A DNA stretch of 64,000 bases from Cyclina sinensis (Eukaryota; Mollusca; Bivalvia; Venerida; Veneridae). Positions 47,200 to 59,040 of the stretch are shown piece by piece; position 1 is the first letter of the stretch; each line of letters begins with the position of its first letter. Where the stretch lies: NCBI GenBank assembly GCA_012932295.1, contig JAAONU010000011.1:41604352-41668351 (forward strand), read 5' to 3'. The notes beneath the pieces were generated by a model. The model was given only the letters and a program-made list of their open reading frames with translations. It had not been told where the DNA came from and made no database searches. A program made the position numbers and the translations under genes.

Positions 47200-48180
47200 T
47201 ACCATATTTTGGTCAATGTTAAAATCTGCATGCTACCACTCGTGTCTTAAAGTTGCACATGTAGCACAGATTTAAACGAGATTTCTATACTGACCACACT
47301 ATCTACACATGAATGACCAATGTAAAAATATTCATGATGATTGCCTATAAAGAGTAAGTAATAAAATAACATAATATCCGCTACTTTTTGTGAACAGTAT
47401 ATGTTTAATTATTTATTTTTTCATCCATTTTTCAGTGGCATTTCAGCATAGTAGAAATTAAACCTAACAATTGTTTGGAAAATATTTGTCTTGTTCTATT
47501 CTGTTATTCTGTATTTATCTACAGAGTTTCTAATAAGACTGTTGATTTTTTGTTTGTTTAATAAATGCAAGGAAAATTCAAATTATGGTATTTTAGGAAA
47601 TATATTGTTATTATAGTCTTGAAAAAATTATGAGCCACTGTGGGTCAAAAAGTACAGAAAATTAGAGTTTTATGATGATATCAGAAACCAAAAAAAAAAA
47701 ACAAAAAAAAAGAAATAAAAAAATCACAGATGGTCTTCAAATACTTATTATTTATTCCACCAAATCTCAAAGACCTACATGGCCAAGAGGTTAGATAGCC
47801 ACCTATAATAGGGAGGTCACATATATGAGAAGCGTAAGAGAAGTCTGCTTCCTAGCTGTCATCTTGTTGAAAATGTATTAAATTATTATTTCTACTTGGC
47901 ATATAGGAGATAAGAAATTTGGAATGTGTGAATCGAGGTCCAGAAGAATGTGATGTATTGTTGTCTATTTCCTAGTACCTGGTAATGCTCGTGATAAGAT
48001 AAGAAGGTTTTTGTCTGAATTTCAGCAGAAGATACAATCTCTTGTTTACAGTTTTGTAAGAAACAATCTTAGACAACACTGACTTGTACACTGAACAAGA
48101 GATGATATTAAATTTCTGCCAAAACTCTTTATGAAAATCATGACTATGGATGTCTGTTACAGAGTAAAACTGCCTAAACA
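47200..48180. other. No feature recognised
   Basis: AT-rich sequence without convincing coding, RNA or repeat structure apart from A runs near 47690-47720. AATAAA near 47560 could serve COMMD1 but is unproven. Confidence 0.4.
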
Positions 48181-50684
48181 AGATAGGTGTTTGACTCTGT
48201 TTGCTAGCTATACATAAGAAAAGGTATTCAGGTGTTCTATCATAGCTATTAGGACCTTGACAGAACGGTTAGAAATGAAATGCAAACGTTCAAGGAGATA
48301 GAGAAATGATACGAAAAGAACATTTATAGAACTGGCCTATTATGCTTGACTGTCTGTTTCCAAGTAAAACTGTTTACAATGTATGGTGTCTCTATGTTGT
48401 CACAATTCTTGATTATTTAAACTGAAGTTAAGGACTGTCTGTTGCTCAGTTAAACTTTTTACAACATATAGTTTCTTTGTGTTGACACAATTCTTGCATA
48501 CATAAAAAGAAATTGATAACTATATTTTCAAATAAAACTGTTTTTTAACGTATGGTGTCTCTGTGTTGACACAAATCTTGATTACCTTAACTGAAGGTAA
48601 TGACCGTCTGTTTCCAAGTAAAACTGTTTACAATGTACGGTGTTTCTGTGTTAACACAATTCTGAATTATATAAACTAAAGTTAATGACAGTCCCTTTCC
48701 CATTAAAACTGTCTACAATGTAAGTTGTTTCTGTGTTGATCCAATTCTTGATTATATAAACTGAAGTTAATGACAGTCCCTTTCCCATTAAAACTATTTA
48801 CAATGTATGGTGTCGCTGTCTTGATGCAATTCTTTATTATATAACTGAAGTTAATGACTGTCTGTTTTTAAGTTTAACTGTAAACAGCCTATGGTATGTC
48901 TGTGTTGTCACAATTCTTGATTCCATCGGCTGAAAGTAAATGACGGTCTTTTTGTCAGTAAAACTGTTTACAATGTATTATGTCACTGTGTTGACAATTT
49001 TTGATTATATAAACTGAATTTAAGATTTGTCAATTTCACTGTGTTGACACAATTCTTGATATATAAACTGAAGTTAATAGTGGTCTGTTTCCCAGTAAGA
49101 CTGTTTACAACATAACGTGCCACTATGTTTATACAATTCTTGATTACACTAGATGGGTGTTCAGTTGAACACTTGTGTCGCCCTTGGGTACTCTGTTAGA
49201 ATAACTAAAAAGGTAAACAAGAGCCTGCTGGAAAAGACAGCATGCTAGTCCAAGTACAACAAGACCTGTCCACAGACAGTATGCTCCACTTTTCTCAGTG
49301 CTGGATAATTAATTATAAGCCAAGTTAAACAAGAGGCCCAAGTGAAAAAAATTTGAGTGGGGGAGGGCAAGTACCTAGTCATAGAGTCAAGTTCTTATGT
49401 ATTTAAAAAAAAATTTGGGCCCGGGGGTTTCGGGGGGAGTGGGGTTAGGGATGGAGAGTCAAGTACCTATGCATTAAAAAAAAGCGGACTGGTGGTGGTG
49501 CTGAGGGGGGTGGGGGTGAGGGTTGATGGGGAGTCAAGTACCTATGTATTAAAATATTAAAAAAAGAAATAAGAGGGGGGGAGGGGGGTGTTGAGGGTGG
49601 ATGAGGAGTCAAGTACCTATGTATTAAAAAAAAACCCAAAAATTCGGACCCTGGGGGGCTGGTTATTGGAAGGGAGGGGGGGTTTGAAGGTGGATGGGGA
49701 GTCAAGTTCCTATGTATTAAAAAAAATCAGGCCCGGGGGCGGGGGTGTAAAATAGCATGGGGGGGGGGGTTACGTGGGCAGGGTGGGGGGTCCCCATGCA
49801 GAGGGGAGGGGGGCAGAGAAAGGAGGGAGTACTTACCCATCTCATGTCAGTTAATATTTTATTTCTAGGCTTAAGAAGTTTTTTTCCTATATATAAATAT
49901 AATCAAAATCAAGTGACCCTTGGGGGTAGGGCTCACTGTGACCCCAGGGACATGGGTACCAACAATCTTTGCAGGGGTCTTGCTGGTGATCAAGTATTTC
50001 AAGTTTGTATGGAATATTTTTGACACTTTTTGAGAAATGGACATTAACAAAAAGGTTAACCAAGAAATTTTATGTTGAAAAAAGGGGCATAACATTGCAA
50101 AAATAAATTTGAGGGTTATCTGCCCTTGAGAAATGGTGTTGTCTTAAGTGATACAATTGTAAACATTACAATTGGAAAAGCGGCCGGAAAGTTTGATGAA
50201 GAAATATTAAGAAATGGCATATTTATAGCCAATGTTAAGTTTTCATGACAAAATCCAAGTACATGTACAAAAAGGGGCATAACTCTGTCAATTGTGACCT
50301 TGACCTACAGATTTTGGCATCATCACGACCCTGTTGCCGTAAGCAATATAATTTGAAAGTTTGATGACGAATTGTTAAGAAATGGCAAAGTTATTGCCAA
50401 CGTTAAGTATTAGTTATTGGTCATATATCAAATTTTATGGAATTTATTGCCAGCGAAGCCGAAGGCGTAGCGAAGCAATAAGTTCTATAAAATTTGATAT
50501 AGACCAATAACTTGCTTACAGTTTGTCACGTACGCACGTCGGCAACGTCCTCTGAAGTATTGTTTTTCATTTTGATTGACACCTCTAGAACCCAAATAGA
50601 TGTTGATTGCCTGTCAATCAAGTTGTCACGAGGCTTTTTTCTACATGTACAGTTCAAACATGTGTAAATCAATGCAAGTAAGCA

Positions 50685-52123
50685 ATGGCTAGCGAAGCAC
50701 ATTTTAATTTATTGGAAGATGAAGATTTTTATAAAAGCAGCATTTTTGAGGAGTGCAATATACAGGGTATTAATGATGTCACTGTGTCGCAACTTCTAAC
50801 TATTGACACACAACAACTTTATGACAATGGAAACAAAGAAAACATCGGACTCGAACAAACAAACCTGGAAAAAAAGGGCACTGGGCCTATGCAAAGTATT
50901 CTTAAAATTCCTATTTAAAGCGAAAATTAGTAATTTCCATTTACCACGTAAAAGTGCCATTAGTTCGCATTTAAAATATGTAAAAAATGTGCAATGAAGA
51001 CGTTTTGAATGGAATAATTTTTATTTATGCGTACCGTAATGGATGTCCTACTATCACATGTTAAATTTCTTTTTCAGGTCGATTTGAGAAGCCTATGTCA
51101 AGAACTGACATTAAAATGAAACAACGGAATGCTGTACCTGAGAACACTACAAGAAATAATTCATGGGCGATTAGCGTATGGCGAGAATGGGTGAAAAATC
51201 GCAACATGCAACCCGAAGCTGCGATGGAGCCAGGGTATCCCATTCCAGCTGAAATTGATAAGTTTCATTCTTTTGCGGAGATGGACTTTTGGTTGTAAAG
51301 GTTTATTTGCGAAATTCGGCGTAAAAATGGAGAACCATGCCCGCTACTCTTCAAAACATTGCAGCTGGTATTCAGCGTTATCTTCGTACCAAGAAGTCGG
51401 TACATGTAAACTTTTTCAAAAGTGATGACCCGACATTTGCAGAGTTTCGGAAAACATTAGATTCACACATGAAGCAACTAACCAACGAGGGCATAGGTTT
51501 GGAAACTAAAAGTGCAGATGCAGTTACGGCTGAAGATGAATGTCAGTTGTGGGAGAGTGGTGTTTTCTCGTTTTCAATATCAAAGGACTTAGCAATGCGG
51601 TTTTCTATTACAACGGAAAGGTTTTTGGTCTAAGGGGTGGGGATGAACAGATTGGACTTTAAGCTGAGCAATTTGTGTTAGGTTATGATTCTGCTAACAA
51701 ACGCAGGTTTGTGAAATTTATTCCAAGGATTAGAAAAAATCCGCAAGGAGGACTTAAGCAGTCGAAAAAAACTACGGGAATTATGCAACCAATTGTACAT
51801 TATGACAGTGAGGTAGGTGGAGAATTTAGCATATATAGACTGTATGAAACGTACCTAAATTTGATTCCGTGTACAGGTTCTTTTTATCGGAAACCGCTAG
51901 ATGGTTTTAAATTCAGTGCAGGAAATATACCTCAAAAAGACATTAAAGCAATGATGAAAACCCTCTTTGCACAAGCCGATATTGCTATTGGTAGCAGAAA
52001 TATTAGCAGTCATTCTGGACGAGTTACATTATGCAGCACTTTGTTTAACAAACGGTATGCACTATGCAGATAAAACAGTTATGAATAGATCAAAACATGT
52101 TTCCTCAGCCGCACATAGATATT
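50685..52123 (+). pseudogene. Crypton-type tyrosine recombinase (DUF3504-like), broken
   Basis: Possible first exon at 50685 (MASEAHFNLLEDEDF), then an acceptor-like site before 51079. Core segments: NSWAISVWREWVKNRN, then a stop at 51296 (WL*RFICEIRRKNG), PATLQNIAAGIQRYLRTKKS, FAEFRKTLDSHMKQLTNEGI, a frameshift near 51600-51660 (FYNG..FGLRGGDE remnants), GGFK-like DGFKFSAGNIPQKDIKAMM, and SSHSGRVTLCSTLFN with the recombinase H-x-x-R motif. After another frame change, KTVMNRSKHVSSAAHRY supplies the region of the catalytic tyrosine (about 52118-52120). At least three lesions; not active as read. Such recombinase domains also occur in host proteins (ZMYM/QRICH1 type), but the lesions and nesting favour a transposon. 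Confidence 0.75.
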
Positions 52124-52480
52124 AGAGAGAGCAATTTGATTTACAGTCGGTCCGTTTCTTCAGAGCTCGAGCCAAAATTACCGGAGAAATTTAAAGCGGA
52201 AACATCACTTGTTCCAGAAACAAAGATGTGCGAAGCTAAAACGGAAAAGAAATATGAAAACAATGAAACTGCTTGTAATGAAAATGTTATTTCTGATAAA
52301 ACTAAAGAAGGATCAAACACTCTTTCCATGCAGTTGCCATCAGGCGTGAAAAAAGTAGTTCTGCGGCACATTGCGGTAAAAGAATTGTTATTGAAATCTA
52401 ACTCAATAAAAGACAATCGTAGTTCATTTTATTTGATATTTTTCTTTCAAAATAAAGTATTTTTGTGTTTTCGTTGCTGA
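52097..52480 (+). pseudogene. C-terminal tail frame of the Crypton-like element
   Basis: A 127-codon frame rich in K, E, N and S, overlapping the end of the recombinase region. No domain recognised. It may be the natural C-terminal extension in another frame after a frameshift. Confidence 0.3.
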
Positions 52481-53299
52481 ATTAGTTTTATTAAATTTTC
52501 ACAATTTTTCTCGTTTTGTTTTCAGTATATAATGCCCGTATGTTATTCTAGTTATTTTGCATAACTCCGCCCACATACCACATGTCTCGCGCTGTTCATA
52601 TCAGAGAAAATACGTCACTTATTTTTTCATACAGATTATTTTATTGGATATATTTTTCAAATTTGAACTGAATATGGCCTCTCTGATTGGATAAGAAACT
52701 AGGGCAAACTGTAACTTTTCATGACAAAATCCAAGTACAAAAAAGGGGCATAACTCTGTCAAATGTGACTTTGACCTAATGATTTTGGCATCATCCTGAC
52801 CCTGTTGTCATAAGCAATACAATTTGAAAGTTTGATAAGGAAATGTTAAGAAATGGCAAAGTTATAGCCAACGTTAAGTTTTCGTGACGGACCGACGGAC
52901 AAAGTAATCCCTATGTATCGCCGTTTCTTCAAAATGGCGACACATTAAACTGAAGTTAATGACGGTCTGTTTCCCAGAAAACCGTACTGTTTACAACGTA
53001 TGATGAAAATGTGTGTGAACAGAACCGTCTGTTTCCAAGGAGAACTGTTTACAACATATGGTGTCACTGTGTTGACACAATTCTTGATTATATAAACTGA
53101 AGTTAAGGACTGTCTCTTTCCCAGAAAAAAACTGTTTTCAACTTATGATGTCACTGTGTTGACACAATATTTGATAACATGCACTGAAGTAAAGGACGGT
53201 CAGTTTCCAAGTAAAACTGTTTACAATGTATGGAGTCTCTGTGTTGCCACAATTCTTGATTATATAAACTGAAGTTAAAGACTATCATTTTCTAAAGAA

Positions 53300-53880
53300 A
53301 AAACAATTTTTGTGAAGAAACGGCGATACATAATGATCGCTTTGTCCGTCCGTCCGTCACGAAAACTTAAAGTTGGCTATAACTTTGCCATTTCTTTACA
53401 TTTTCTCAGTAAACTTTCAAATTATTTTGCCTACGACAACAGGATCGTGATGATGCCAAAATCTTTAGGTCAAGATCATATTTGACAGAGTTATGCCGCT
53501 TTTTGTACTTGGATTTTGTCACTATGCCATTTCTTAATATTTCTTCATCAAACTTTCCAACTGTAATGCTTACAATTGTATCGTTCACGACATAGGGATC
53601 GCTTTGTCCGTCAGTCCGTCCGTCACGAAAACTTAACGTTTGCTATAACTTTGCCATTTCTTAAATTTCTTCATCAGTCTTTCAAAATGTATTACTTATG
53701 ACGACAGGGTTGTGATGATGCTAAAATCTTTAGGTCAATATCACATTTAGTGGAGTTATGCCCCTTTTTGTACTTGGACTAGCATGCTGTCTTTTCCAGC
53801 AGGCTCTTGTTTACCTTTTAACTTATTTTAACAAAGTATCCAAGGGCGACACAAATGTTCAACTGAAGACCTATCTAGTT
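53300..53880 (-). mobile_element. TGTGTCGCCC-family element, copy 3, reverse orientation
   Basis: Reads, in reverse, the ends of copies 1 and 2: aagaaacggcgatacataat at the left and ccaagggcgacacaaatg, ttcaactgaaga at the right, with 'ggctataactttgccatttc' subrepeats between. It lacks the G-rich tract. It interrupts the same ~85-bp minisatellite as copy 2. Confidence 0.7.
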
Positions 53881-54749
53881 GATTTAATAAACTGAAGTAA
53901 AGGATTGTCGGTTTCTAAGTAAAGCTGTTTACGACGTATGATGTCACTGTGTTGACAAAATTCTTGATTATATAAATTGAAGTTTATGACTGTCTGTTTC
54001 CCAATAAAACTGTTTATAATGTATAGTGTCCCTGTGTTGACACAATTCTTGATTACATAAACTGAATTTAAGTTAATGTCTGTTTCCTAGTCAAACTGTT
54101 TACAGCGTATGGTATGTCTGTGTTGACACAATTCATGATTGTATATACTGAAGTTAAGGACTGTCTGTTTCCAAGTGAAACTGTTTACAACATATGGTTC
54201 CATTGTGTTGCCACAATTCTTGATTATATAAACTGAAGTAAATGACTGTCTGTTTCCAAGTCAAACTGTTTACAGTATATCGTGTCTATGTGCTGAAGAC
54301 TGAAGTTAATGATGTGATAGGTATAAGAAAACCTATTTCTACAAACAAAGTTCTATGCAGTATATCTACATAATTTTCATATCCAAATAGTGTTTTGATT
54401 CCAACAATCTACAAACGAATACTATCTCTTTTAAACAATCTGTATATCTACACATGACTGTCGGTTTCTTAAAAAAATCTTCGGGCAAGATGTGATGTTT
54501 ATAAGTACCTGCTTTTAGAAGAACATCTATACAAGACAAAATATTAATGACTAATATTATTAACATATGTATGGTTATGATAGTTTCACACCTTACTCTA
54601 GGCACGGTTGACGTCACCGGACATCACAGTGGTACTGTTTGTATCAACGGAAGACAGCATATGTTACATCGTGGTAACTGTAATGTATTGGAGTAACACC
54701 AGCTTCAATGCAGTCCATGTTTTTAACATCTATATGGTCGAGAAGTGTC

Positions 54750-55385
54750 CTTCCAGCAGTGACCTTGACCTTTGACCTTCTGACCCCAGAATCAATATGG
54801 TTCTTCTACTCAATAAAGGCAATGACCCTATGAAATTTGAAGGCTCTGGGTGAAATAGAACTCCAGAAACGGTTTACACTCTTCGGGCCCCTGGGACCTT
54901 GACCTTTGACCTACTGATTCCATAATCAATATGGTTCTTCTACTCAATAAGGGCAATCACTATATGAAATCTGAAGGCTCTTGGTGAAATGGAACTCAAG
55001 TTATTGAGCGGAAACGGTTTACACTCTTCGGGCCCCTGGGACCTTGACCTTTGACCAACTGACCCCAAAATTAATAGGGTTCTTCTAATTAATAAGAGCA
55101 ATCACCCTATGAAGTTTGAAGGCTCTGGGTGAAATAGAACTCCAGTTATTGTGCAGAAATGGTTTTCACTCTTCGGGCCCCTATGACCTTGACCTTTGAC
55201 CTACTGACCCCAAAATCAATAGGGTTCTTGTACTCAATAAGCGCAATCACCCTTTGAAGTTTGAAGGCTCTGGGTCAAATGGTAATGCAGTTATTGAGCG
55301 GAAACAAAGTGTGACAGACGGACAGAAAGACAGACGGACAGACAGACAAGGCAAAAACAATATGTCAGAGGGGGGAGACATAATT
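54750..55385 (+). repeat. ~140-bp tandem repeat with ATATGTC...GGGGAGACATA-type end
   Basis: Four units contain 'gaccttgacctttgacc', 'ttcttctactcaataa' and 'tgaaggctctgggtgaaat' at about 54762, 54897, 55041 and 55188. It ends with (gacggacagaca)n and aatatgtcagaggggggaga, like the 23.7-24.7 kb block. Non-coding. Confidence 0.7.
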
Positions 55386-55389
55386 ATAT

Positions 55390-56100
55390 ATTTGTTCATT
55401 GGCAAAACTATGATCACGGCATTATGTCAATGGCTATTTTATTAGCAATATGTCTTCTATGTTTAGGTCTTACCAATAACAGAATGCTAACGCAGTTAAC
55501 CTTTTTAAGTCATAAGTTTGTAAAATTTATGATAAAACAATTCGTCGAGACATCAGCTTGTGATCATTGGCTTAGATGCTAGCTAGTAGCGGCTACTAGT
55601 GCTATACTGCTGATCCCACTATTAATATACACGGAACTGACTTCTCAGAGGTACTTTTCCTCTATCTGAATTCCTTCTTCTTGCAACTGAACTACCCAGG
55701 TATTCTGGTCCTGTGTCTCAAAACTAAATGAAACAAGAAATGTTTCACAGACACGAATGCCCTAGAAACATGGCAATGGTCACAATCATGGTAGCTTATA
55801 GCCTGATGTTACTTTAACCATTTGAGCCAATCTTTTTGTGCAGTCTGCGAACTGAACAAAGTACCCATAGGCCTACGTCCAGGGTTAAGACTATTATATA
55901 TCCTTTACCAATTTGCATGGCTGGTAAAATCAGGGCATCAATATAGGCCCTGGTAAAATTGATAATTCCTCAAAACTGATGTGTTTCAAAAGATATCGAT
56001 CTAGTGTTTTGTACCCATAGGTCACCACATCTTTTATCGAAAAAGGGTGTTCAAAACAGTTTCTTACCTTCTTACCTTTTTAACACTATAGGAAAAACTG
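55390..56100. other. No feature recognised
   Basis: Unique-looking non-coding sequence; nothing convincing on either strand. Confidence 0.4.
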
Positions 56101-56104
56101 TAGT

Positions 56105-56640
56105 TCAGTTATAAGATTGTAGGAATTACGTTAATAAAATTAAACAAAGGACAATAACTCCGCAAAAAAAGATCGAATCGGAAAAGCCCGAGTAGGCTAT
56201 ATATGCACTTGATAATGACCATTCTCTGAAAGATTAGGGAAAATTGCCTGAGAAATGTGGGAGGAATTGTGCACAGAAACAATATTAAGTAAAAATTAAC
56301 TAAGAGCAATAACTGTGCCAAAAATAATCAGATCACAAAAGCTGGAGTAGGCTATATGCCCTGCGGTACTTGATAATGATCATTCTGTGAAAGATCATAG
56401 GCACATGGGAAATGTAGGAGGAGTTGCGCACACAAGAAATATTAAGTAAAATTAAACAAAGGCCAATAACTTCTTCTAAAATACGCAAATGAGCATATGC
56501 ACTGCGGCACTTGATAATGATCATTCTGTGACGGTTTGGTGAAATACAAATGAGAATTGTAGGAGTTGAGCACAGAAAATGGGAGGCGGACAGAATTACA
56601 GACGGACAATGCGACTACTGTAAGCCACCCTCCAGGAACA
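56105..56640 (+). repeat. ~150-bp tandem repeat, about three copies
   Basis: 'cttgataatgatcattctgt' occurs at about 56208, 56367 and 56507, each followed by 'gaggagttg-gcacagaaa' and 'aattaaacaaaggacaata'. It ends with ggacagaattacagacggac. Non-coding. Confidence 0.65.
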
Positions 56641-56671
56641 TAAAAGAAGACTACAACTGTATTTACACGTT

Positions 56672-56705
56672 CATTCATTCATTCATGCATTCATTCATTC
56701 ATTCA
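56672..56705 (+). repeat. (ATTC)n microsatellite
   Basis: Eight or so units of attc/atgc following the 56.1-56.6 kb repeat. Confidence 0.85.
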
Positions 56706-57729
56706 AGGACTATGTTTTTACTTTCTATGAAAGGCAAACATAATTATGAGTCAAACATCTTCAGATCAAGGGAGGCAAGTCATACACGAGTATTGCTACC
56801 GTACTGTACCATGTGACAGTATCACTGAGCATAAAACCTCTAAATACAAAAAAAACAAACTTTTTACTAATATATATAAGTAAAAAGTTCAATTTTTTTT
56901 TTCGATTCCAGATGTTGTATGCTCACTGATCAATACTGTCACCTGTGTACTGTACTACAAGTTCTACTGGTTCTACAACGGAAGGCAATACAAATCATGT
57001 GTAAGAAAAAAATGACATCATCTCATATTATGACTTACAGGTTTTTGAATTTTTAACATTTTTAATTTTGTCAGTTTTGAGTACCTATTGAACCAGCGTC
57101 CCACGGAAAGTGACGATAGGAAGGACTGGTTCGGGTATTTCCGCCCACGAAGTGGGTGATTTCGTATAGCACAAACTCAACTCTAGTTGAATATTGATCA
57201 CTGCTGTGTCTTAAAATTCCACATAATAACAGTAATATAAATTGAAAGTTCGTACATATAGTTAAAGCTCTCTCAAAACATATTCCATTTATGCTATATA
57301 TTTTTTTGTCCCAAGCGATAAATTAATTTGAAACTTGTACACTATGGTTAACAAATTGCAAATCGAGGGGTCGCACTAAACTACTGACGAATTAACTGAC
57401 GACATAGAATAAGAAGAAAAACACTGACCACATAGGTAAAGAAGGATTATCGGAAAACACTGACCATATAGACAAAGAAGGATTGTCGATAACGGTAAAT
57501 AGGTGTGAAAATGGTCATGGTTATTGCACATTACATTGAATGGATTAAATTAATAATATGTTATCACATATTAAACGGAATGTACTAGATTTGTTCCGAA
57601 AATAACACATTTATATATGAAGATTGTACAAGACATAAATGAAGTCACTAGTCAACAAATAACAAGATTTCGTATGTATATCATACATTTATTTTTTACA
57701 TGTTCATATTATGTAAAAAGAACAAAACA

Positions 57730-58640
57730 ATATTTTATATATATTTAACTGGTCAGTGTTTTCTCGCTTTATCAATGATTTATAACTATAAATAATTGGT
57801 CAGTATCAGTTCTCACTATATATATAACTGGTCAGCATTTTCTTACAACATAAAACTGGTCAGCATTTTCTTACTATATTTAACTGGTCAGTGTTTTCTT
57901 GCTATATCAATGATTTATATAACTATATAAAGTTGGCCAGTATTTTCTCACTATTTATATAGCTGATCAACATTTTCTTACTATAATTAACTGGTCCGTG
58001 TTTTCTCGCTCTATCAAAGCATTTTCTTACTACATAAAACTGGTCAGCATTTTCTTACTATATTTAACTGGTCAGTGTTTTCTCACTATATTTAACTGGT
58101 CAGTGTTTTCTCGCTCTATCAAAGCATTTTCTTTCTACATAAAACTGGTCAGCATTTTCTTACTATATTTAACTGGTCAGTGTTTTCTCACTATATTTAA
58201 CTGGTCAGTGTTTTCTCGCTCTATCAAAGCATTTTCTTTCTACATAAAACTGGTCATCATTTTCTTACTATATTTAACTGGTCAGTGTTTTCTCGCTCTA
58301 TCAAAGCATTTTCTAACTACATAAAACTGGTCAGCATTTTCTTACTATATTTAACTGGTCAGTGTTTTCTCGCTATATCAATGATTTTATAACTGTATAA
58401 ATTGGCCAGTATTTTCTCACTATTTATATAACTGGTCAGCATTTCCTTACTCTATTTAACTGGTCAGTGTTTTCTCGCTCTATCAAAGCATTTTCTTACT
58501 ATATAAAACTGGTCAGCATTTTCTTACTTTATTTAACTGGTCAGTGTTTTCTCGCTATATCAAAGCATTTTCTTACTACATTAAACTGGTCAGCATTTTC
58601 TTACTATAATTAACTGGTCAGTGTTTTCTTACTATAACTG
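57730..58640 (+). repeat. 28-bp tandem repeats, left arm
   Basis: About 30 copies of 'aactggtcagYattttctYR' + 'ctatattt'. Some units carry an extra 'tctatcaaagc' or 'tcaatgatttata' segment, giving a second-order period of roughly 110-170 bp. Confidence 0.9.
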
Positions 58641-59040
58641 GTCAGCAAGTGACACACTTGTTTATCTCACCTTCAAATTTTTAACGACAGTCCCCCAGGC
58701 GATTGATTGATGTCGCGTGCTTAAAAACACTCGATCGTTGAAACAAGAATAAACTTAATTAACGACTTTTGTGTCGTGTGTTTCATGCCTAGCGGGAAGT
58801 AATGAAATTATCAAATATCTTGAATAAAAGATAAGCCACATGTATTTTAATTTGATGTGCACGTAAGAGTAGAATACTTGCGTTTTGTAATGTGCCTAAA
58901 ACCCGTCTTAGTGAATTTTGTCATATTGCCCGTATTGTATACTTCGTATACCTGGGTGAAAATAAAAAGATCAGTTCTGTTCTGTTTTATTCTGTAAAAA
59001 GGTAACTGCTGACAACATGTCCTTATAAATCATTGATAAA

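Larger units (their letters stand above)
50408..52715 (+). mobile_element. Crypton-like (tyrosine recombinase) element, nested
   Basis: The flanks read 'aacgttaagt' and 'cttttcatgac'; the uninterrupted sequence in copy 1 is 'aacgttaagttttcatgac', so the borders are known within a base or two. Any target duplication is at most one base, as expected for Cryptons and unlike DDE transposons. Near its left end is a ~90-bp palindrome (50413-50505: 'ttggtcatatatcaaatttt' ... 'aaaatttgatatagaccaa'). Confidence 0.65.
49145..52945 (+). mobile_element. TGTGTCGCCC-family element, copy 2, carrying a nested Crypton-like element
   Basis: Left end ctagatgggtgttcagttga...tgtgtcgcccttgggtac and right end cttcaaaatggcgacaca match copy 1 (31875-33530), including the G-rich tract (49370-49800) and the 'ggggcataactctgtcaa' subrepeats. 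About 2.3 kb of unrelated DNA (about 50408-52715) is inserted. It sits inside the ~85-bp minisatellite between 'gatta' and 'taaactg'. Confidence 0.75.
48240..54310 (+). repeat. ~85-bp minisatellite, interrupted by two mobile elements
   Basis: Degenerate units of the form 'gactgtctgtttccaagtaa' + 'aactgtttacaatgtatggt' + 'ctgtgttgacacaattcttg' + 'attatataaactgaagttaa' run through 48240-49143, 52946-53300 and 53880-54310. Two TGTGTCGCCC-family elements interrupt it. The unit resumes in phase across the first insertion ('cttgatta' ... 'taaactgaag'), so the array predates the insertions. Confidence 0.8.

Noticed and set aside
57998..58324. 108-codon frame with repeated FSRSIKAFSFYIKLV
   Set aside because: Translation of the 28-bp repeats of the foldback arm; no coding signature and different units in all frames.
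57730..58640. 28-bp repeats of CRISPR-like length
   Set aside because: Units abut without unique spacers and occur inverted in the other arm of a foldback element, in an animal genome.
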